A stretch of 8,970 nucleotides of DNA. Origin: Polynucleobacter sp. (GTDB taxonomy: Bacteria > Pseudomonadota > Gammaproteobacteria > Burkholderiales > Burkholderiaceae). The notes beneath the pieces are model-generated. The model was not told the origin of the DNA. It saw only the letters and a program-made list of their open reading frames with translations, and did not search any database. How positions within the stretch are numbered: position 1 is the stretch's first letter; each line of letters begins with the position of its first letter. Shown one piece after another: positions 5,987 to 8,970 of this stretch. The stretch lies in contig JAGVCB010000193.1 of NCBI GenBank assembly GCA_020059445.1, forward strand, positions 1 through 8,970, in the 5' to 3' direction. The position numbers and the translations under genes are program-made.

Positions 5987-6754
5987 ATGCCTCGTTTTGC
6001 CGTTAACCTCTCTTTGCTTTATGCACACCTGCCTTTTTTAGAGAGGATCAAGGCTGCAAAAGAGGATGGTTTTGAGGCCATTGAATGCCAATTTCCTTAT
6101 CAAGAAAACTCTGGTGCGGTCTTGAGTGAAATCGCGCAGCTGATGACTCAGCTTGAATTGCCGATGCTTCTGCATAACTTGCGTGGGGGCGATTGGTCCA
6201 AAGGAGATCGAGGTTTGGCTTGCGACCCCGCCAGAGTAGAAGAGTTCAGAAAAGGCATTCCTGATGCCATCAGTCACGCCCAACATTTGGGCGTTCAGCA
6301 ATTAAATTGCTTGGCTGGTATCTTGCCTGAAGGCATTAGCTTCGATCAAGCGCAAAAAACGTTCGTTGAAAACTTAACTTACGCGGCAGAACAACTAAGA
6401 AAATCCAAGATCAAACTCTTGATTGAACCCATCAATACATTTGATATGCCCGGGTTCTTTCTGTCCAGTAGTCAGCATGCGCTAGAAACCATCATGGCAG
6501 TACCATCTAACAACCTTTATCTCCAATACGATGCTTATCATGCTCATCGCATGGGTGAAGATATTTTGAGTATTGAAGAGTTGATGCCTTTCATAGAACA
6601 TATTCAGATTGCAGACCATCCGGGTCGCCATGAACCCGGTACGGGCGAAATCAATTACCCCGACTTTTTCATGTTGCTGGATGACTTAGGGTACGAAGGT
6701 TGGGTTGGCTGCGAATACAAAGAACTGCATCAAGCTAATTTCTTAAAGGTTTGA
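5987..6754 (+). CDS. hyi: Hydroxypyruvate isomerase
   Basis: This encodes a 255-residue TIM-barrel enzyme, close to the 258 of E. coli Hyi. It interconverts hydroxypyruvate and tartronate semialdehyde, linking glyoxylate and glycerate metabolism in the cytosol. Visible signatures are PRFAVNLSLLY at the start, the LLHNLRGGDW motif near 61-70, LLIEPINTFDMPGFFL with Glu147, YDAYHAHRMGED with Asp182 and His185, HIQIADHPGRHEPGTGEINY with His211, and GCEYKE with Glu243. The paired glutamates and the metal-ligand His/Asp set are complete. I chose the ATG at 5987 because the family begins MPRFAVN and AGG lies 6 nt upstream; an in-frame TTG at 5969 would add six residues. Glyoxylate carboligase and tartronate semialdehyde reductase, frequent partners, are not in the window. 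Confidence 0.92.
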   Translation: MPRFAVNLSLLYAHLPFLERIKAAKEDGFEAIECQFPYQENSGAVLSEIAQLMTQLELPMLLHNLRGGDWSKGDRGLACDPARVEEFRKGIPDAISHAQHLGVQQLNCLAGILPEGISFDQAQKTFVENLTYAAEQLRKSKIKLLIEPINTFDMPGFFLSSSQHALETIMAVPSNNLYLQYDAYHAHRMGEDILSIEELMPFIEHIQIADHPGRHEPGTGEINYPDFFMLLDDLGYEGWVGCEYKELHQANFLKV

Positions 6755-6804
6755 TTTAGTCAAAGGCGCAAGGCTTTGCACTCAAGAAGGCTATTCAGAG
6801 GATA

Positions 6805-6858
6805 ATGAAAGTCCAAGACATCATTGAGCAATTGCTAAGCCATTTTATTAATTTTTGA
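6805..6858 (+). CDS. Possible 17-codon leader ORF before the dioxygenase gene
   Basis: The ATG at 6805 opens a frame of 17 codons, MKVQDIIEQLLSHFINF, ended by TGA at 6856-6858. The dioxygenase ATG follows after one base. AGAGGA (6797-6802) lies upstream but only 2-3 nt from the ATG, which is close for efficient initiation. The dioxygenase itself lacks a ribosome binding site, so translation of this mini-ORF could deliver ribosomes to it. There is no run of codons for one amino acid as in attenuation leaders. Chance is quite possible. Confidence 0.3.
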   Translation: MKVQDIIEQLLSHFINF

Positions 6859-6859
6859 C

Positions 6860-7621
6860 ATGCTATTAGACCCACCACAATCATCGCTAGCCTCAGTGCC
6901 AAAAATTATTCAAGACAATGGCTATGTCGCGTTATCTCCTGAGCAATTTTTTGAGCTCTCTCAACACAATCTGACTGAGTGGCAAGATCTATCTGTCACT
7001 TGGAAAAACTTACCAGCTGATGCCTATCTAAAAGATGGTGGTCGTTACCGTCAAAGAAGACATGCCAGTTTTGTGATTCAAAATAATTCAGTAACTTTGG
7101 CTCCTCACCGTGCCCATTGGCAGCCAGTGTCTTATAACGCTTTGCATGGCGGTATTGATCGTTGGTTTGAACCATGTGAAGAAACGTTTGCAAACTCAGC
7201 AGCGCTCAAAGATTTTTTATTGAACTTGGCGCTTCAGTTTGATCAAACACAAAACAATCTTGACGCATCCAAACCTTGGTTTGTAGAAGTTCATCAATTC
7301 AGAATTGATACCACAGATGGCATTGGACGACCAACACCTGAAGGTGCTCATCGTGATGGCGTTGAATACGTGGCCGTTTTAATGCTCGAGCGTCAAGGTA
7401 TCAAAGGTGGAGAAACCAGAGTATTTGAGTCCAATGGACCACAAGGTCAGCGCTTCACTTTGCAAAAGCCTTTTAGTTTGTTATTGCTGGATGATGCTCG
7501 TGTGGTTCATGAAACCACACCGATACAACCCTCAGATCCAAAAGCCTCTGTACAAGGTTGGCGTGATACTTTGGTGGTTACCTACAGACGTGGGGGATTT
7601 CAGGATAGTCCTGGCGCTTAA
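6860..7621 (+). CDS. 2OG-Fe(II) dioxygenase family protein (PF10014 type, amino-acid hydroxylase-like)
   Basis: This encodes a 253-residue soluble protein resembling the 2OG-Fe_Oxy_2 family, which includes the Bacillus L-isoleucine 4-hydroxylase. The iron triad is visible as His164-x-Asp166 in EGAHRDGVEYV and His217 in ARVVHETTPI. A following arginine in GWRDTLVVTYRR (Arg235 or Arg243) would bind the 2-oxoglutarate carboxylate. The conserved GGETRVFE at 183-190 lies between them. The enzyme should couple 2-oxoglutarate decarboxylation to hydroxylation, probably of a free amino acid, but the substrate cannot be read. No Shine-Dalgarno sequence precedes the ATG at 6860; see the 17-codon ORF just upstream. 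It lies 105 bp after hydroxypyruvate isomerase on the same strand, and a shared transcript is possible. Confidence 0.88.
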   Translation: MLLDPPQSSLASVPKIIQDNGYVALSPEQFFELSQHNLTEWQDLSVTWKNLPADAYLKDGGRYRQRRHASFVIQNNSVTLAPHRAHWQPVSYNALHGGIDRWFEPCEETFANSAALKDFLLNLALQFDQTQNNLDASKPWFVEVHQFRIDTTDGIGRPTPEGAHRDGVEYVAVLMLERQGIKGGETRVFESNGPQGQRFTLQKPFSLLLLDDARVVHETTPIQPSDPKASVQGWRDTLVVTYRRGGFQDSPGA

Positions 7622-7627
7622 GACGAA

Positions 7628-7649
7628 AAGCTATTGTTGCTGTTAGCTT
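7628..7649. terminator. Weak hairpin between convergent genes
   Basis: AAGCTA (7628-7633) and TAGCTT (7644-7649) can form a 6-bp stem with a 10-nt loop. It lies between the dioxygenase stop (7621) and the histidine phosphatase stop (7655). Read on the minus strand the stem is followed by TTTTCG, a short T-run suited to termination of the acylase-phosphatase transcript. The stem is short and AT-rich, so support is low. Confidence 0.3.
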
Positions 7650-7654
7650 GTACC

Positions 7655-8260
7655 TCAAGGGTGAGAATGCTTGATCAGTTGGTGTGAGACGTACTGGCCA
7701 GATGCGTTGACTTTCACTAACACCATACTTCCCGAGCTCAACGACTGACCTGCAAAAGCCTGAATATTCACCTGATGGGTGACCATGATCACAGGTTTGC
7801 GTGGAGAAGTTTTAAGCAGTTGTGCAATCTTAATTTGAGTTAAACGAGTTTGCTCTTGCCGATTGCCACGATTTTCAAAAAATGATCCAAGCCCCGACTC
7901 AAGCTGCACTATCCCCTTATTTAAAAGAGTGGCTGTGTCTTTACAGCGACACCAAGGACTGCTGAATACTTGTGCACTCCCCACACCCTGAGTCTTCAAC
8001 CATTGGCCAATCATCTTGGCTTGAGTCTTACCAGCTTCACCTAAGTTTCTTTGGGTGCTGCAATCACTCAAGTTAAATCCGTCTGGGTCACTGTAGCCCG
8101 GCGCATCAGCATGTCTCATCATCAACACATAAGGACCTGTTTCTAGATCTTCTCTGAGACCGGCATGTGTTAATTGACTGGCCAACAACAAACAGCAACT
8201 GACGAACAAGTGGCTTGGCCATTTGAGCTGGCTAAATAAACTTTGCGGAGTACTTTTCAT
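7655..8260 (-). CDS. Exported histidine phosphatase superfamily protein
   Basis: This encodes 201 residues from the ATG at 8260; an in-frame GTG at 8269, whose TG is shared with the upstream TGA, would add three. The N-terminus carries a signal peptide: KSTPQSLFSQLKW, then a hydrophobic stretch HLFVSCCLLLASQL, then THA-G with probable cleavage after residue 33. The phosphatase core starts with LMMRHADAPG, where Arg49-His50 match the RHG motif but with Ala for Gly. SSPWCRCKDTA supplies Arg105, Glu129 may be the proton donor, and MVTHQVNI supplies the second histidine, His162. The catalytic set is therefore present. It should act as a periplasmic phosphohydrolase of unknown substrate. It lies 5 nt behind the penicillin-acylase gene and is surely co-transcribed with it. 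Confidence 0.85.
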   Translation of the reverse strand: MKSTPQSLFSQLKWPSHLFVSCCLLLASQLTHAGLREDLETGPYVLMMRHADAPGYSDPDGFNLSDCSTQRNLGEAGKTQAKMIGQWLKTQGVGSAQVFSSPWCRCKDTATLLNKGIVQLESGLGSFFENRGNRQEQTRLTQIKIAQLLKTSPRKPVIMVTHQVNIQAFAGQSLSSGSMVLVKVNASGQYVSHQLIKHSHP

Positions 8261-8265
8261 AGAAA

Positions 8266-8970
8266 TCACTTTCTTTTTATTTCTTTCGCTTCTTTTTCAA
8301 GGCGTTTTTTATTTTCAGCAGCAATACTCAAATCAGGTTTTAAAACCGATGTATGAATAATTTTGCTCGGATTCATGGTCAAGGGTAGATATTCTTGTTT
8401 GGCCCAAGTATTCGCGTAACTGGAGTAATGACGACTATTCACCCAGCCTGATTGACCTGTTTGATAAATAAATTGAGACTGATCCAAATTGGATAAGTCA
8501 TAAATCGCACGCATGCTCGCTGCTTTATTGACGGTGAATGGGTTGCTACTGTTGCCTAAATCCATGAAGCCCAAATTCACTGTGAAAGCATCACCGGGAA
8601 TTGGGCGTGTGATTTCAAACTTATTTTTCAATAAAGACACTTTGCTGAATGGACGGTGTTCAGAAACAGCTAAGTGCACCTCACCCCATTTCCAAGACTG
8701 CGGTGTTCCACCTATGCGTTTGCTTAGATCTTCTAAGGCCAAAGTAAGAGCCTCGTCCATGAGGCTCTCACAAGTTTCAACTTCTGGGGTGCTTGATTTG
8801 TCACACCAGAACGCTGTTTGAGCATTGCCGGTTTGATGCATCTTCATAATGTGATGGAGTCCAGAGCGGAAATCTCGTTTGCCGTATTCAATAGTAAAAC
8901 TTTTACCCAGTTTGTCAGCGAATATCAAGCGTGTTAACTGATGAACCCATGAGTTGTAGATAGTGGCGCC
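8266..8970 (-). CDS. Penicillin acylase family protein, C-terminal part (5' end outside window)
   Basis: The frame is open from the window edge at 8970 to TGA at 8268-8266, giving 234 residues. An apparent start at 8928 is an internal TTG, because family sequence continues upstream of it (GATIYNSWVHQLTRLIFADK). Features fit the late beta chain of penicillin/homoserine-lactone acylases: GGTPQSWKWGEVH (87-99), RPIPGDAFTVN, KAASMRAIYDL, and QTGQSGWVNSRHYSSY with LPL after it. Two cysteines in WCDK and VETC (56 and 67) suggest a disulfide and therefore export. The family are Ntn hydrolases that self-cleave into alpha and beta chains, and the catalytic serine lies outside the window. The substrate is an amide, for example an acyl-homoserine lactone or acyl-peptide, and is not determinable here. 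The end is a charged coil (ENKKRLEKEAKEIKRK). Confidence 0.9.
   Translation of the reverse strand, partial: GATIYNSWVHQLTRLIFADKLGKSFTIEYGKRDFRSGLHHIMKMHQTGNAQTAFWCDKSSTPEVETCESLMDEALTLALEDLSKRIGGTPQSWKWGEVHLAVSEHRPFSKVSLLKNKFEITRPIPGDAFTVNLGFMDLGNSSNPFTVNKAASMRAIYDLSNLDQSQFIYQTGQSGWVNSRHYSSYANTWAKQEYLPLTMNPSKIIHTSVLKPDLSIAAENKKRLEKEAKEIKRK

Noticed and set aside
6761..6778. CAAAG...CTTTG stem after hydroxypyruvate isomerase
   Set aside because: Only five pairs and no T-run; not a credible terminator.
8266..8928. A complete 220-residue gene starting at 8928
   Set aside because: The apparent start is TTG inside a frame that stays open to the window edge with acylase-family sequence before it, so the gene is partial.

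Overview
The window looks like chromosome from a betaproteobacterium of the order Burkholderiales, most likely Polynucleobacter or a close relative. The basis is the moderate-to-low GC (mid-40s % by eye), dense packing, short intergenic gaps and the style of the recognisable proteins (Rpe tail, UmuDC, LON-domain protein, hydroxypyruvate isomerase, MOSC protein). The genus is inferred from general resemblance, not from a search. No rRNA, tRNA, insertion sequence, CRISPR array or phage block is visible.

Region 1 (1-2330) is a DNA-damage module. After the 3' end of ribulose-phosphate 3-epimerase comes a small HNH-nuclease-like gene on the minus strand. It is divergent from umuD-umuC, the two subunits of the translesion polymerase Pol V. 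Between them lies a perfect 20-bp LexA operator, TACTGTATATATATACAGTA, only 5 nt before the umuD start codon and overlapping the probable -10 element. Because the operator is in a divergent gap of about 85 bp, LexA may also control the HNH gene.

Region 2 (2393-4334) holds small and poorly characterised genes. They are a five-helix membrane protein with a histidine-rich tail, a strong hairpin at its stop codon, a convergent small protein with two CxxC pairs, a stand-alone LON substrate-binding-domain protein, and a divergent DUF3820 protein.

Region 3 (4335-4865) contains two very small consecutive genes with good ribosome binding sites. The first encodes a 55-residue, strongly basic peptide. 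The second encodes a 74-residue protein with one hydrophobic segment and a basic tail. The second gene's ribosome binding site overlaps the first gene's stop codon. I recognise neither product, and this pair is the best candidate for something undescribed here.

Region 4 (4857-5948, minus strand) is a two-gene operon, a YiiM-like MOSC protein followed with no gap by a low-molecular-weight protein-tyrosine phosphatase. Region 5 (5987-7621, plus strand) carries hydroxypyruvate isomerase and a 2OG-Fe(II) dioxygenase of the amino-acid-hydroxylase type, with a possible 17-codon leader ORF between them. Region 6 (7655-8970, minus strand) carries the C-terminal part of a penicillin-acylase-family protein, which runs off the window edge, and just behind it an exported histidine phosphatase. 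Both products are probably periplasmic.
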